Shown: positions 44,317 to 55,145, numbered from the stretch's first letter. The stretch: 64,000 nt of DNA from CAVRQM01 sp963838805 (GCA_963838805.1 CAWISK010000006.1:310001-374000); one strand, 5' to 3'. Made by a program: numbers and translations. The notes: a model not told the origin generated them from the sequence alone.

Positions 44317-45740
44317 GGCACCTCCAGCTCGAAGACAGCGCCTTGGCCGGGCGCTTCGCCGCCGGGGCAGGCGAGGCGCAGCGTGCCGCCATGCGCGGTG
44401 GCCAGCTCGCGTGCGATGGCGAGGCCGAGGCCGGTGCCGTCCGGGCGGCCGCTCACGAACGGCTCGAACAACGCGCCGCGCAGGGCGGGATCGATGCCGG
44501 GGCCGCTATCGGCGATGCGGAACCGGAGCGCGTCGCCGTGCCGCTCGGCGGTGAGGCGGACCTGTCCGCCGCGTCCCGCGTGGCGGCGGGCGTTGTCGAG
44601 CAGATTGATTAAGGCTCGCCGCAGCAGGTCAGGGTCGAAGCAGGCGCTGGCGACCCGGGCCTCCGTTTCGATGGCGCCGCCCGCATCTGACGCCAGTTCG
44701 GCGAGGAAGGGGGCGAGTTCGACCGTCTCGGGCGTCGGCTCGCGGGTCTGCGTCATGGCGAGCAGTTCGGCGGCCAGATGGTCCAATCGCGCGATCTGCG
44801 CCAGCACCGCCTCGAGTGCCGCACCGCGCCGGGCGGGATCGCCATGCAGGGCGTTCTCCGCGCGCAGGCGCATGGCCGCGAGCGGATTGCGGATTTCATG
44901 CGCGACGCCGGCGGCCACGCGGCCAAGTGCAGCCAGCCGCTCGGATAGTGCCGCGCGCGCGGCCATCGTGTCGGCGCGGGCGTGTGCCTCGGCCAGCCGC
45001 GTGCCGGCGCGGTTCAGCGCGGCCACGATGCGGTCCAGGCTGGGTTCCCCGGTGGGCGGCACGGCGGGAAGGACCGGTGCATCGGACCGCGCCAGCGCCG
45101 CCTCGACTGCCAGCACCTTGCGGTTCCAGTCGGCAATCAGCCAGGCAATCCAGCCGGCGATGCCCAGCACCAGGGCGAACAGCACCCCCAGAGCGAGCCG
45201 CAGCGGATCAAGACCCGCCGTCTGCGTCCAGGCGACGCCGGTCCAGGCCACCAGACCCTGTATCGGTCCCTCCAGCGGGCAGGCGCGCAGCAGCTCCGTC
45301 TGGCCGGCGACCGTCAGCGTGTCGCTGCGCGATGCCTCGGCTTCAACGGCCGCCGCCGAGATGGTGTCGATGGCTTCGCGTTCGGCCGACGTGAGCAGGG
45401 CGGCGCGGGGCAGGCTCGCCACGACGCCTTCGGGCGCGTGCCAGACCCCGGCCCGCACGCCGCTATCGCTGCCCAGCGCCAGGGCGATCACCGCGGCAAG
45501 ATCGCGGCGCGTCGGCGCATCGAGTGTCGCGATGCCGGGGGGTGGTCCTGGCCAGTCCGTGGTGTAGGTCGCATAACGATCGGCGATGCGCTCGCACGCC
45601 TGCTGCGCGATCACCTCGGCGCGCGCCTGCCGCGCCGCCGCGGATTGGCCGTGCAGGCGCAGCAGCAGCAATCCCACCGCCACGGCCGCCGCCAGCGACA
45701 GCGCCCAGACGACGAACAGGCGCGCGCGCAGCGATCCCAT
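44301..45740 (-). CDS. Membrane sensor histidine kinase, ZraS/NtrB-like output
   Basis: A 479 aa sensor. TM1 (about 7-27) and TM2 (about 178-203) enclose a ~150-residue periplasmic domain with no recognisable fold, rich in Ala/Arg and holding two Cys (C49, C154). A linker (EPSLDRIVAALNRAGTRLAEA) leads to the H-box with H281 in GVAHEIRNP, the N-box INLLDNARRH, and G-boxes DSGPGID and GTGLGLAIA. The kinase is complete. It overlaps the regulator gene by 16 bp. The stimulus should be extracytoplasmic; its nature is unknown. Confidence 0.94.
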
Positions 45741-45799
45741 GCGGCGAGTCTAGGTGCTGCGTCGCGCCCCGGCCAGACCGGGCTGCGGTCGCGGCTGCA

Positions 45800-46552
45800 C
45801 TACTGACCCGCCAGCCGGCCCGACATTTCGGCCAGATCGTGCTGGTTCTTGTCCAGCAGCCGCAGCGTCGCCTGGCGTGCTGCTTCCGGGTCGCGGCGAT
45901 GCACCGCCTCCGCGATCTCGCGATGCTCGTCCAGATTGCGAATGAAGGCGTCGCCGGCCTGGATCGCGATCTCGAAATTGGCCCGCAGCAGCACGAACAC
46001 GGCGCGCGACAGGCTGATCAGCAGGTGATTGTGGGTGGCCTGGAACAGCAGCATGTGAAAACGGACATCCGCCTCCACGGCCAATGCCCGGTCATGCGCC
46101 TTGGCCTGCATGGCTTCGAACGCCTCGAATAGCCGGACCATCTCGGTCAGCGTCGCTTGGCGTGCGGCGATCGCGGCCACTTCCGGCTCGATCAGCCGAC
46201 GCAGCGTGGTCAGCTCCACGATCAGCCGGTCGCGCACCTCGGGCGCGGCGACACTCCAGGCGAGCACGTCCGCGTCCAGCACGTTCCAGTCGTCGCGCGG
46301 CAGAACGCTGGTACCGGCGCGTCCGTCGGTGCGGACGAACTGCTTGCCGGCCAGCGTCTTGATCGCCTCGCGCACGACATTGCGGCCGACGCCGAGCCGG
46401 CGGCAGATCGCGGGCTCGGTTGGCAGCTTGTCGCCGGGTTGGTAGGCGCCGGCCACGATCTCGCCGCCCAGCGTGCGGGCCACCTGGTCGGCCAGGCTGG
46501 CCCGCGGGACTGGCGGGCGCCGGGCGGAACCCGGCCGGCTAGAACTTGCCAT
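45800..46552 (-). CDS. GntR-family transcriptional regulator, FadR/FCD subfamily
   Basis: A 250 aa repressor-type protein. The winged helix-turn-helix occupies about 20-85 (LGGEIVAGAYQPGDKLPTE, LGVGRNVVREAIKTL). The all-helical FCD domain follows, with the metal-site His residues in FHMLLFQATHNHLL and LDEHREIAEAVHRRD. FCD regulators respond to carboxylic or sugar acids. It is the last gene of the sugar ABC/SDR/RraA operon, starting inside the RraA gene's 3' end, so it very likely controls that operon. Confidence 0.92.
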   Translation of the reverse strand: MASSSRPGSARRPPVPRASLADQVARTLGGEIVAGAYQPGDKLPTEPAICRRLGVGRNVVREAIKTLAGKQFVRTDGRAGTSVLPRDDWNVLDADVLAWSVAAPEVRDRLIVELTTLRRLIEPEVAAIAARQATLTEMVRLFEAFEAMQAKAHDRALAVEADVRFHMLLFQATHNHLLISLSRAVFVLLRANFEIAIQAGDAFIRNLDEHREIAEAVHRRDPEAARQATLRLLDKNQHDLAEMSGRLAGQ

Positions 46553-47189
46553 GGCGCAGATAGGCCTCCTGCGGGTCCGCCCCCGCGAGAATGGCCTTTC
46601 GGACGAGATTCTCGGTTTGCATCACCCGTTCGACCTCGTCGACGACATCGGCCACCATTCCTGCCGGGATCACCACGATGCCGTCGATATCGCCGATGAG
46701 GTAGTCCCCGCAGGCGACGGCCACGGAGCCAATCGTGATCGGCTCGCCTAGCACCGTCGGCATCCACGCCCCCACCACGTCGCGCGGCGTGCGCAACCGG
46801 CAGAATACGGGAAAGCCGATATCGAGGATGAACCGGCAGTCGCGGCAGCCGCCATCTGTGACATAGCCGAGCACGCCGCGCCGTTGCAGGGTTTCGGCGC
46901 TCAATTCGCCCATCAACGCGCGCGTCGCGTCGCGTCCCTCGGTGACGACCACGCAATCGCCGGGGGCGCGCGACAGAAATCCGGTCCAGGCGAGCAGGGT
47001 CTCGTGCGGATCCGCGCCGGACGTCGGCTGCCCCCGCAGCGTGAACACCGGACCTGCCAGGGATCGCGACGGATCGAGCGGCAGGATGTCAGGCGGCAGC
47101 ACGGTGTCCGTGATGCCGCGGGCGCGCAGCACGTCGAACACAGCACCGCTATAGCAGCGCGCGAGGCGCGCCGTGAGATTTTCGGCCAT
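46539..47189 (-). CDS. RraA-like (HMG/CHA aldolase-type) family protein
   Basis: A 216 aa protein of the RraA fold. Sequence landmarks: SGAVFDVLRARG near the N-terminus, then GYVTDGGCRDCRF where the Asp and the Arg-Asp pair match the class II pyruvate-aldolase/oxaloacetate decarboxylase site, and GDYLIGDIDGIVVIP. In a catabolic operon a retro-aldol or decarboxylase role on a 4-hydroxy-2-oxoacid is more likely than RNase E inhibition. ATG at 47189 is chosen by its spacing from GAGAGG; the ATG at 47192 is too close. It begins 7 bp after the SDR stop. Confidence 0.88.
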   Translation of the reverse strand: MAENLTARLARCYSGAVFDVLRARGITDTVLPPDILPLDPSRSLAGPVFTLRGQPTSGADPHETLLAWTGFLSRAPGDCVVVTEGRDATRALMGELSAETLQRRGVLGYVTDGGCRDCRFILDIGFPVFCRLRTPRDVVGAWMPTVLGEPITIGSVAVACGDYLIGDIDGIVVIPAGMVADVVDEVERVMQTENLVRKAILAGADPQEAYLRHGKF

Positions 47190-47196
47190 CATCCTC

Positions 47197-47967
47197 TCAC
47201 ATCCAGCCGCCATCCACGGCATAGGTCTGCGACGTGCAGAACCGCCCGTCATCCGAGGCGAGGAACAGCGCCATTGCGGCGACCGCTTCCGGGCCGATCA
47301 GCTCCTTCAGGCATTGCCCGTCAAGGACGGTGCGCTCCAGCTCGGGCGTCAGCCATTTTGCGACCTGCCGCTCCGTGCGGATAAATCCGGGCACAATGCA
47401 GTTGACCCGGATATGCCGCGGCCCGAGGTCGCGCGCGAGCCCGCGTGTCAGTCCCTCGATCGCGGCTTTTGCCGTGACGTAGGCCGGCATTCCGCCCAGC
47501 CCCAGATGCCAGCTGCATGAGCCGAGATTGATCACCGCGCCGCCGCCTGCCTCGGCCATGCCCGAGATGACTGCCTGGGTGCAAAAGAACTGGTGGTCCA
47601 GATTGATCGCCATGCGCTCGCGCCAATTCTCGGGCGTGAGCTCGTCGATGCCGTGACGCTCGTCATGCGCGGCATTGTTGACGAGCACGCGGATCGGTCC
47701 GATCTCCTTGGCCACCGTCTCCACGGTGGCCGGAATCGTTTCCGCCGCGCGCAAATCGCAGCGCAGGAACAGCGGAGCGTGCGGACCGGCTGCCAGGCGC
47801 GCGATGGTCGCGGCCGCAGCCGGCTCGTCCACGTCCAGGAAAGCAACCCGGCTCCCTTGCCGGACAAATGCCTCCACGATCGCGGCACCGATACCGCTCG
47901 CGCCGCCCGTCACCAGCACGCTCCTGTCCCGCAGGCTGGGAAAGCGCCCCTCAGGACTGGACGACAT
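47197..47967 (-). CDS. Short-chain dehydrogenase/reductase
   Basis: A 256 aa classical SDR. The cofactor motif TGGASGIG is at residues 20-27, with D48 after beta-2 (FLDVDEP) favouring NAD. NNAA, the catalytic Ser in INLGSCSWH, and Y-x3-K in PAYVTAKAAIEG are all present. The C-terminal AVDGGWM is typical. Probably oxidises the sugar or sugar acid imported by the adjacent ABC transporter. ATG at 47967 overlaps the 3' end of the ATPase gene. Confidence 0.93.
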   Translation of the reverse strand: MSSSPEGRFPSLRDRSVLVTGGASGIGAAIVEAFVRQGSRVAFLDVDEPAAAATIARLAAGPHAPLFLRCDLRAAETIPATVETVAKEIGPIRVLVNNAAHDERHGIDELTPENWRERMAINLDHQFFCTQAVISGMAEAGGGAVINLGSCSWHLGLGGMPAYVTAKAAIEGLTRGLARDLGPRHIRVNCIVPGFIRTERQVAKWLTPELERTVLDGQCLKELIGPEAVAAMALFLASDDGRFCTSQTYAVDGGWM

Positions 47968-48689
47968 GCTCGGTCAACTCCTGCACCGTGGTCTGTGCCT
48001 TGTTCAGCTCGTGCTTGACTGCCCCGTGAACTCATCACCACGAAGCGGTCGCAGACATCGTAGGCGTGATAGATGTTGTGCGTCACCAGAACGGCCGACG
48101 TGCCGCTGTCGCGCAATCCGGCGACGTAGGACAGAAGCTTGCGCGTCTCCCGCACCGAAAGGGCGCTGGTCGGCTCGTCGAGCAACAGGACAGACTTACG
48201 GAAATGCACCGCGCGCGCGATGGCGACCGCTTGCTTCTGCCCGCCGGATAGTGAGCCTACGAGCTGATCGGGCGAGTCGATCCCGGAGATGTCTATCCCC
48301 GCCGATAGTTCATGCAATGCGATGCGCTGCATCTCGCGTTCGCGCAGGAAGCCGAGCCGGTTGCGCCGTTCGCGGCCAAGGAACATGTTGCGCCAGATGG
48401 TCATGCCATCGACCACCGCGATGTCCTGATAGATCGTCTCGATGCCGATAGCCTCGGCCGCGGCGCGCGAGTCGAGCTTGACCACGGCTCCCGACGCCCG
48501 GATTTCGCCGCTGCTGGGAGGGTTGATGCCGGACAACATCTTCAGCAGCGTCGATTTCCCGGCGCCATTGTCGCCGAGCAATGCGACAATCTCGTTCGGG
48601 CGAACTTCGAAATCGACATCCCGCAGCGCCACGAGGTTGCCGTACACCTTGGAGACCTTGCGGGTCTCGATCAGGGGATGGAGCATCAT
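47951..48689 (-). CDS. Sugar ABC transporter ATPase, single-domain FrcA type (one frameshift near the 3' end)
   Basis: A ~245 aa nucleotide-binding protein with only one ATPase domain, like Sinorhizobium FrcA rather than duplicated RbsA. Walker A GDNGAGKST, Q-loop ETIYQDIAVVDGM, signature LSGGQKQAVAIARA, Walker B LLLDEPTSAL and H-loop VTHNIYHAYD are all present. Near 48030 one extra T (AGTTCAC for AGTCAC) shifts the frame; the natural end reads SHGAVKHELNKAQTTVQEL and stops at 47951-47953, inside the SDR start. ATG at 48689 overlaps the permease stop. Confidence 0.85.
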
Positions 48690-49733
48690 CGCGCCGGGTC
48701 CCTGCGGATCACCTGGTTGCTGATGGAGGCGAGCACGATGAGGGCGCCCACGAAGATGTCGAGATAGAAGCCTGGTGCGCGCAGCAGCAGCAACACGTCC
48801 TGAATGGTGTAGATGAGCGCCGCACCGAGGAACACGCCCAGCATGGATCCCTGGCCGCCAGTCAGGGCCAGGCCGCCGATCACACAGGCGGCGATCGCCT
48901 GGAGTTCCAGTCCACCGCCCTGCGCCGGGGTGACACTGCCGACGCGCGCGGCGCTGATCATGCCGGAGAGTGCCGCCATGGCACCCGCAAGGGCAAAGCA
49001 GATAAGCTTGACCCGGCGCGGATCGATGCCGTTGGCGACGGCGGCCGCGCGGTTGCCGCCCACGGCAAAGACATGATTGCCAAAGACGTGGTGCCGAAGC
49101 AGCAGGTGGAAGACCAGCGCGAGGGCCGCGAACCAGACGAAGGCCATCTCGACCGGCCCGAAGCTGCCCGCCATAAGGCCGGTGAAGCCAGGCGTGCCCG
49201 TGAAGCCGATCGATTGTGCGCCGTGGATCAGGAAGATCATGCCCTTCCAGAACAGCAGACCGCCTAGTGTCACGATGAACGAGGGCAGGCGGAAGGCAAG
49301 CGTGATCACGCCGTGCCCAAGACCGATCGCCGCACCCACCAGCAGCATGAGCGGTGCCGCGACCCAGACGCTCAGACCGGCGTTGACCGCCATGCACAGC
49401 AGGACCGAGGTGAACGCGTACAGCGATCCCACCGACAGGTCGAACTCGCCGGCGATCATCAGCACGCCGACGCCGAGAGCGACGATGCCCAAGGGTCGGG
49501 ATCGCCTTGAGCATGATCGAGATGTTGACGGGCGAGAGGTAACGGAACTGCTCCGGCGCGATCAGCGCGAGCGCGGCACAGGCAACCTGGATCAGCACGA
49601 AGGCAATCAGGATGTTGCCGGCCGGGATCCCCAGCACGCGATCGAACAGCCCGCGCGCGCCGGGGCGTGTGAGAAGCCGGCCCCGCGCGGGGCCGGCATG
49701 GTCCAGCGTGGCCGAGTCTCGATGCTGCGTCAT
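48686..49733 (-). CDS. Sugar ABC transporter permease, FrcC/RbsC type (one frameshift near the 5' end)
   Basis: Inner-membrane permease with about ten TM segments. The ATG at 49733 gives MTQHRDSATLDHAGPARGR, then the first TM (GNILIAFVLIQVACAALAL) and NISIMLKAIPTL. The frame breaks near 49495, where one extra T (CCCTTGG) explains it, and continues as LGIVALGVGVLMIAGEFDLS, the BPD_transp_2 hallmark. Later GGNRAAAVANGIDPRRVKL is the EAA-like loop. Pairs with the FrcA-type ATPase and the binding protein. Confidence 0.85.
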
Positions 49734-49737
49734 CGTA

Positions 49738-50691
49738 TCAGCGATAGGTGCCCGCGAGGGCAACCGCGCGCTGATAGTTGGACTTGTCGATCAGGCCGCT
49801 GCCGCCGGTGTTGATGTCCGCGGGGTACAGACCGAAACGGATGTACTGGGAAAGCTCGACGACCGTGTCGAAGCCCTGCTGATACGGCTGCTGGTCCACG
49901 GTTGCCGTGATGCGGCCGTTCCTGATGCCGGCGAGAATCTCCGGCGCAACGTCGAAGCCGCCCACCGGCACGTTCATCTTCACCTGGTCGAGCGCCTTCT
50001 GCGCCATCATCATCGGCTGCTGGCCAAGGCCGATGATGGCCTTGGTGTTGGGGTGGCCGAGCAGATACTCCGTCATTGCCGTCAGCACGTTGGGCAGGTT
50101 GTCGCCCACGCCGACCATCTCGGATTTGGCCCCCACCTCGTCGAGTGCTTTCTGCACGCCCTCATGCCGCAGCACGGCATAGGCAGCCTCGGGGAACTCG
50201 ACCGGAGTGAACACCAGATCACCTTTGCCAAGATGCGCCGTGGCAACCATGCGCTTGCCAATCAGATAGCCGGCTGCCACGAAGTTCTGGCCTACGAACG
50301 CAAGGCGGCAGTTGCCGGCGGCGCCCTTGCTGTGGTCGATGTTGAACGCGATGACCGGCGTGCCGCCCTTGATCGCGTTGCACACCGCGTCGTTGAAAGC
50401 GTGGTCATCCCAGACCTCGATCGCCAGCCCGTCAACCTTGTTGGCGAGGGCCGTGTGCATCAGGTTGTTCTGCCGCACCACGTCGTTCTCGGCATATTGA
50501 ATATCGAGATTGACGTGCAGTGCCTTGGCTGCGTCGCGCGCACCTCGCTCCACCGGCTGGAAGAAGGGCACGCCGGGCGAGGTGTAGATGATCATGGTGA
50601 TCTTCACCGGTCGGTCGGCCTGCGCGAATGCGCCGTTGGTCAGCACGGCCGATAGCAGCACGGCCAGCAGGCCGGCCACGAAGTTGCGCAT
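49738..50691 (-). CDS. Sugar ABC transporter substrate-binding protein
   Basis: A 317 aa periplasmic receptor of the ribose/galactose-binding fold (peripla_BP_4). The signal peptide ends near GAFAQA. Landmarks: IIYTSPGVPFFQPVERGARDA, VDGLAIEVWDDHAFN, GGTPVIAFNIDH, and VPVGGFDVAPEILAGI. The ligand cannot be told. First gene of a six-gene operon (binding protein, permease, ATPase, SDR, RraA-like, GntR). GGGGAGGA is the ribosome-binding site, and a promoter with direct repeats lies upstream. Confidence 0.93.
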   Translation of the reverse strand: MRNFVAGLLAVLLSAVLTNGAFAQADRPVKITMIIYTSPGVPFFQPVERGARDAAKALHVNLDIQYAENDVVRQNNLMHTALANKVDGLAIEVWDDHAFNDAVCNAIKGGTPVIAFNIDHSKGAAGNCRLAFVGQNFVAAGYLIGKRMVATAHLGKGDLVFTPVEFPEAAYAVLRHEGVQKALDEVGAKSEMVGVGDNLPNVLTAMTEYLLGHPNTKAIIGLGQQPMMMAQKALDQVKMNVPVGGFDVAPEILAGIRNGRITATVDQQPYQQGFDTVVELSQYIRFGLYPADINTGGSGLIDKSNYQRAVALAGTYR

Positions 50692-50711
50692 GTGGTGTTC
50701 CTCCCCGGTTT

Positions 50712-50744
50712 ATGGGGACGAATATGACAGATTCATGGGACGAA
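50712..50744. repeat. Direct repeats overlapping the sugar-operon promoter
   Basis: ATGGGGACGAA (50712-50722) and ATGGGACGAA (50735-50744) are nearly identical and about two helical turns apart, flanking the -10 region. Just upstream CCCACTTTGTGGG (50758-50770) is a perfect dyad. Candidate binding sites for the operon's GntR regulator. Confidence 0.4.
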
Positions 50745-50749
50745 AACAA
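50721..50749 (-). promoter_or_regulatory. Candidate promoter of the sugar ABC/SDR/RraA operon
   Basis: On the minus strand TTGTTT (50744-50749) and CATATT (50721-50726) are 17 bp apart, about 30 bp upstream of the binding-protein ATG. The element is embedded in the direct repeats listed separately, fitting a repressible promoter. Confidence 0.4.
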
Positions 50750-50788
50750 TAGTGCATCCCACTTTGTGGGCGCGTTGCGCCGCCGGCA

Positions 50789-53700
50789 CTATTCCCCCGC
50801 CGTATGCGCCGGTTGCGGCAGTTCCGGCCCGATCGCCCTGCCGCGCCCGCGCCCCTTGATCCGCTCGCGCACGCCCTGGAACACCACGTAGAGGATCGGG
50901 ATGACGAAGATGCCGAGGAAGCTCGCGGCGATCATGCCGGCGAAGACCGGCGTGCCGACATGGCGCCGGGCCAGCATGCTCGGTCCGGTCGCGATCACCA
51001 GCGGCAGCAGGCCGAGAATGAACGCGAAACTGGTCATCATCACCGGGCGGAAGCGCAGCCGGGCGCCGTTGATCGCGGCCTGGAGCAATGGCACGCCGCG
51101 CTCGCGCTCCTCCTTGGCGAACTCGACGATCAGGATGCCGTTCTTGGCGGCCAGGCCGATCAGCACGACCAGCCCGATCTGGCCGTACAGGTCCATCGTG
51201 AGACCCGACAGCACCATGCCCGGCATAGGCGCCGGCAACGCCAACGGTGACGGACAGCAGCACCGGCACCGGAATGGTCCAGCTTTCGTACAGCGCCACC
51301 AGGAACAGATAGGCGAACAGCATCGCAAAGCCCACGACGATCGTCGTCTGTCCCGCCGCCTTCTGTTCCTGATAGGCGATGTCGGTCCATTCGCCCCTGA
51401 AACCCGGCGGCAGCGTCTTCGCTGCGACCTGCTCCATCGCCGCCAGCGCCTGCCCGGAGGAGACGCCCGGCGCCGGCCCGCCCGTCATGACCACGGCGCG
51501 CTTGTTGTTGTAGCGGGTCAAGGCCTGCGGACCGAGGATCAGCCGCGTTTCGACCAGGCTGCGCAGGGGCACCATCTTGCCTTCGGCGTTGCGCACGTTG
51601 ATGCGGTTGATGTCGTCGAGCGAGGCGCGGTCCTGCGCCTCGGCCTGCACCTGCACCTGCCAGGTGCGTCCGAACAGGTTCATGTCGTTGACATAGGCGC
51701 CGCCAAGATTGGCCTGGAGCGCCTGGAATATCGAACTGAGCGAGACGCCGAGCACCTGTGCCTTGTCGCGGTCGATATCGAGGAAGATGGAGGGCGAGGT
51801 GGCGGAGAAGGTGGTGAAGACGCCGCTCAGCCGCGTGTCCTGGTTTGCCGCCACGACCAGTCCGCGCACGACCTGCGCCAGCGCCTTCGGATCGCCGCCG
51901 CGCACGTCCTGCAGCACGTAGGAGAAGCCGCCGCCGCTGCCGAGGCCGATGATGGGCGGCGGTGCCAGCGGGATCGCCATGCCGCCGCGCACCGCGCGGA
52001 ATTGCTGCGCAAGGCGGCCGACGATGGCCGGCGCGCCGTTGGCCGACCCCTTGCGCTTCGCAAACGGCTTGAGCGACACGATCAGGAACGCCGCGTTCGG
52101 CTGGCTGGAATTGTCGAGGAAGTTCAGGCCGACGATCGAGGTGTAGTCGGCAACCGTATCCTCCTTGGCCAGGATCGCCTCGACCTGCTTCACCACGTCG
52201 AGCGAGCGCCCACCGAGGCGCCGTCCGGCAGTTGCACCACGACGAACAGCGCGCCCTGGTCGTCTTCGGGCAGGAAGCCGGTGGGCGTGATTTTCGCGAA
52301 CCCGCCGGTCGCGAAGATCGCGAGCGCCACCAGCGGGATGCTGATGATGGCCAGCCGCGCGAGCTGGGCCACCACCGCGCCATAGCCGTCGCGCACGCGG
52401 TCGATGCCGCGCATGACCATGCCGATCGGTCCGCGCCTCGGCCCGTGATGCGGCTTGAGCAGGATCGCGCACAGGGCCGGCGACAGCGTCAGCGCGTTGA
52501 CCGCGGAAAGGAACATCGACACCGCGACCGTGATCGCGAATTGGCGGAACAACTCGCCGGAGATGCCGCTGATGAATGCGACCGGCACAAACACGGACAG
52601 CAGCACCAGCGTAATGGCGACGATCGGCGCGGTCAGCGTGGACATGGCCCGCTTCGTCGCCTCTGCCGGCGTGAGTTCGGGGTGGTCGTGCATCATCGCC
52701 TCGACGCCCTCGACTACGACGATGGCGTCGTCCACCACGATGCCGATCGCCAGCACCACCGCGAGCAGGCTGATCGTGTTGGCCGAGTAGCCGATGGCGT
52801 TCAGCACGATGAAGCAGCCGATCAGGCTGACCGGCACCGCGATCGTGGGGATCAGGGTGGCGCGCAGGCTGCCGAGGAACAGATAGACCACCAGCACCAC
52901 CAGCACGAAGGCCTCGATCAGCGTCTTCTGGACTTCGTGGATCGTGGCGGTGACGAAGGTCGTCGGGTCGTAGGTAACTTTCCACGCGACATCGGGCGGG
53001 AAGTCCTTGCGCCGCGGCCGCAAGCTGTGCTTCACCGCATCGAGCGTCGCAATCGCGTTGGCGCCCGGCGCCTGATAGATGGCGACGACCGCCGCCGGCT
53101 GGCCGTTCAGCCGCGTATCGAGGTCCAGGTTCTGCGCCCCGAGCTCCACCCGCGCCACGTCGCGCAGCCGGAGGATGGAGCCGTCCGGATTGGTGCGCAA
53201 GATGATGTTGCCGAATTCGGCTGGCGAGGTCAGCCGGCCCTTGGTCTGGATGTTGAGCTGCAATTGCTGGTCGTTGCTGATCGGCCGCGCGCCGATGCGC
53301 CCGACGGCGGCCTGCGCGTTCTGCGACTGGATGGCGTTGATGACGTCCGCCGTCGTGAGATTGAGGCCGGTGAGCCGGTCCGTCTCCAGCCAGACGCGCA
53401 TCGAGTAGTCCTGTGCGCCGAACAAGGTGGCGTGCCTACGCCGGGCGTGCTGCGGATATCGTCGAGCAGATTGATGGTCGCATAGTTGCTGAGAAACAGC
53501 GGGTCCTTCGTGCCCTTGGGCGAGTACAGGCTGATGACGCCAAGCAGGGCCGAGGACTTCTTCTTGACGGTGACGCCCTGCTGGCGAACTTCCTGTGGCA
53601 GCTTGGCGAGGGCGACCTGGATGCGGTTGTTGACGTTGACCGCGTTGATGTCGGGATTGGTAGCCTAGCGCGAACGATACCAGCAGGCTGTAGCTGCCGT

Positions 53701-53956
53701 CATTGCCGGAGACGCTCTTCATATAGATCGCCTTGTCGACGCCCACGACCTGCGCCTCGATCGGCTGGGCGACCGTCGCTTCCACCACCGCCGCCGATGC
53801 GCCTGGATAGGTCGTGGTGACGGAGACCTGCGGCGGAACGATATCGGGGTATTGCGCGACAGGGATCGTGAGAAGCGCGAGGAGGCCCGCAATCGTGGTG
53901 ACGATGGCAATGACCATCGCCAACCGCGGCCGGTCGACGAAGACCGAGGAGATCAT
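50789..53956 (-). pseudogene. RND efflux pump inner-membrane transporter, HAE1/AcrB family (several frameshifts)
   Basis: About 1050 residues over all frames, the normal AcrB length. The N-terminus FVDRPRLAMVIAIVTTIAGLL, PVAQYPDIVPPQV, TM4 proton-relay Asp pair in AIGIVVDDAIVVVEG, the FLPEDDQGALF loop of the second half, and the C-terminal IGLVVLIGLAAKNGIL and FRPVMMTSFAFILG blocks are all present. The frame breaks near 53665, 53430, 52205 and 51230; each side matches the family with no missing segment. ATG at 53956, 42 bp after the adaptor gene. Exports drugs or lipophilic compounds together with the adaptor and an unseen TolC-type protein. Confidence 0.85.
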
Positions 53957-53998
53957 CGGACTCAGCCCTCCGTCTCGACCGGGGCCGCTGTCAGCGTG

Positions 53999-55080
53999 TC
54001 AGGCATCGGTGTGGCGATGCACGGCAGCACCCGGGCGCAGCGACTGCGTGCCGTTGACGATGACCAGCTCTCCGGGAGAGAGGCCGCTCTCGATGACGAT
54101 GCCTGCGCCGATTTCCGCCCCGGTCTTGACGCGCTTGACGACCGCCTTGCCGCCCTCGGCCACGAAGACGTAGACGCCTTCCTGGTCTGCGATCAGCGCC
54201 GCCTGCGGGATCACCATCTTCTCCTCCGGCGTCTCGTCGACGACGGAGACGCGGGCGAACTGGCCGGGGATCAGCGCGCCATCCGGGATTCGGCACGCGC
54301 GCGCGCACGATCACCGTGTCGGTGCTGCGATCGACCGCCACATCCACGAAATCGATCTTGCCGGTGTGGTCGTATGTCGAGCCGTCGGCGAAGCGCAGCC
54401 TCACCAGGACATTGTCCGCTTTCGGTCTTGCCGCCTTCATCGCGGATGCGCAGAAACTCCCTCTGGCTCACCGGGAAAGGTCACGAACATCGGGTCCTGG
54501 CTGACGATCACCGCCAGCGGCCCGCTATCGGGACCGACGAGATTGCCCTTGGTGATCAGCGCGCGGCCGATGCGGCCGGCGATCGGCGCGGAGATCGTGG
54601 AGTAGCCGAGGTTGATCTGCGCGGTTGCCAGGTCGGCGTCGGCGCGCACGACGGCGCCCTGCGCGTTCGTCTGGTCAGCGATCCGCTGGTCGCGCGTCGC
54701 GACCGCGCGTGGCGCTGGTCTTGACCAGTTCATCGGCGCGCTGCCGCTGCAAACTTGCGTTCGCGTAGGCGCCCTGGGCCTGCAACAGCGCGCCGCGCGC
54801 CTGCTGGACAGCGGCCTGGAACGGTGCCGGGTCGATCTGGAACAGCTTGTCGCCCGGCTTTACCGTATCGCCTTCCTTGAACAGGACCGCGTCCAGATAG
54901 CCGCTGACGCGAGCCCGCAGCTCCACCCGGTCGATGGCCTCGACGCGGCCGACGAACTCGATGGATTTGCTGACGGGCTGGCGCGCGGCAACAACGGTGC
55001 CGACCGGAATGGCCTGCTGGGCGAGCGCGGGGGCGGCCAAGGAACGCCGCCATGACGGCGGTCACGATGGAACGGCGCAT
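53999..55080 (-). pseudogene. RND pump periplasmic adaptor, AcrA/HlyD family (several frameshifts)
   Basis: About 360 residues over all frames. ATG at 55080 (MRRSIVTAVMAAFL) gives a signal peptide, with a break near 55037. Then AIPVGTVVAARQPVSKSIEF, the lipoyl half RVELRARVSGYLDAVLFKEGDTVKPGD, and a helical hairpin (AAVQQARGALLQAQGAYANA). After a break near 54700 comes the second lipoyl/barrel half LGYSTISAPIAGRIGRALI. Further breaks near 54440 and 54285 precede the membrane-proximal end (IPQAALIADQEGVYVFV), stopping at 53999. Links the transporter to the outer-membrane channel. Confidence 0.82.
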
Positions 55081-55145
55081 GCGTTCTCCTCCGAAAACCC
55101 TCTTCGCCGGCCCGCGCTCGACATGAGCCTTCGGCGCGCTTCTTC

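Noticed and set aside
46539..47189. Annotation of the RraA-like protein as regulator of RNase E activity
   Set aside because: It sits inside a sugar uptake and oxidation operon and keeps the aldolase/decarboxylase site residues, so a catabolic role is more likely.
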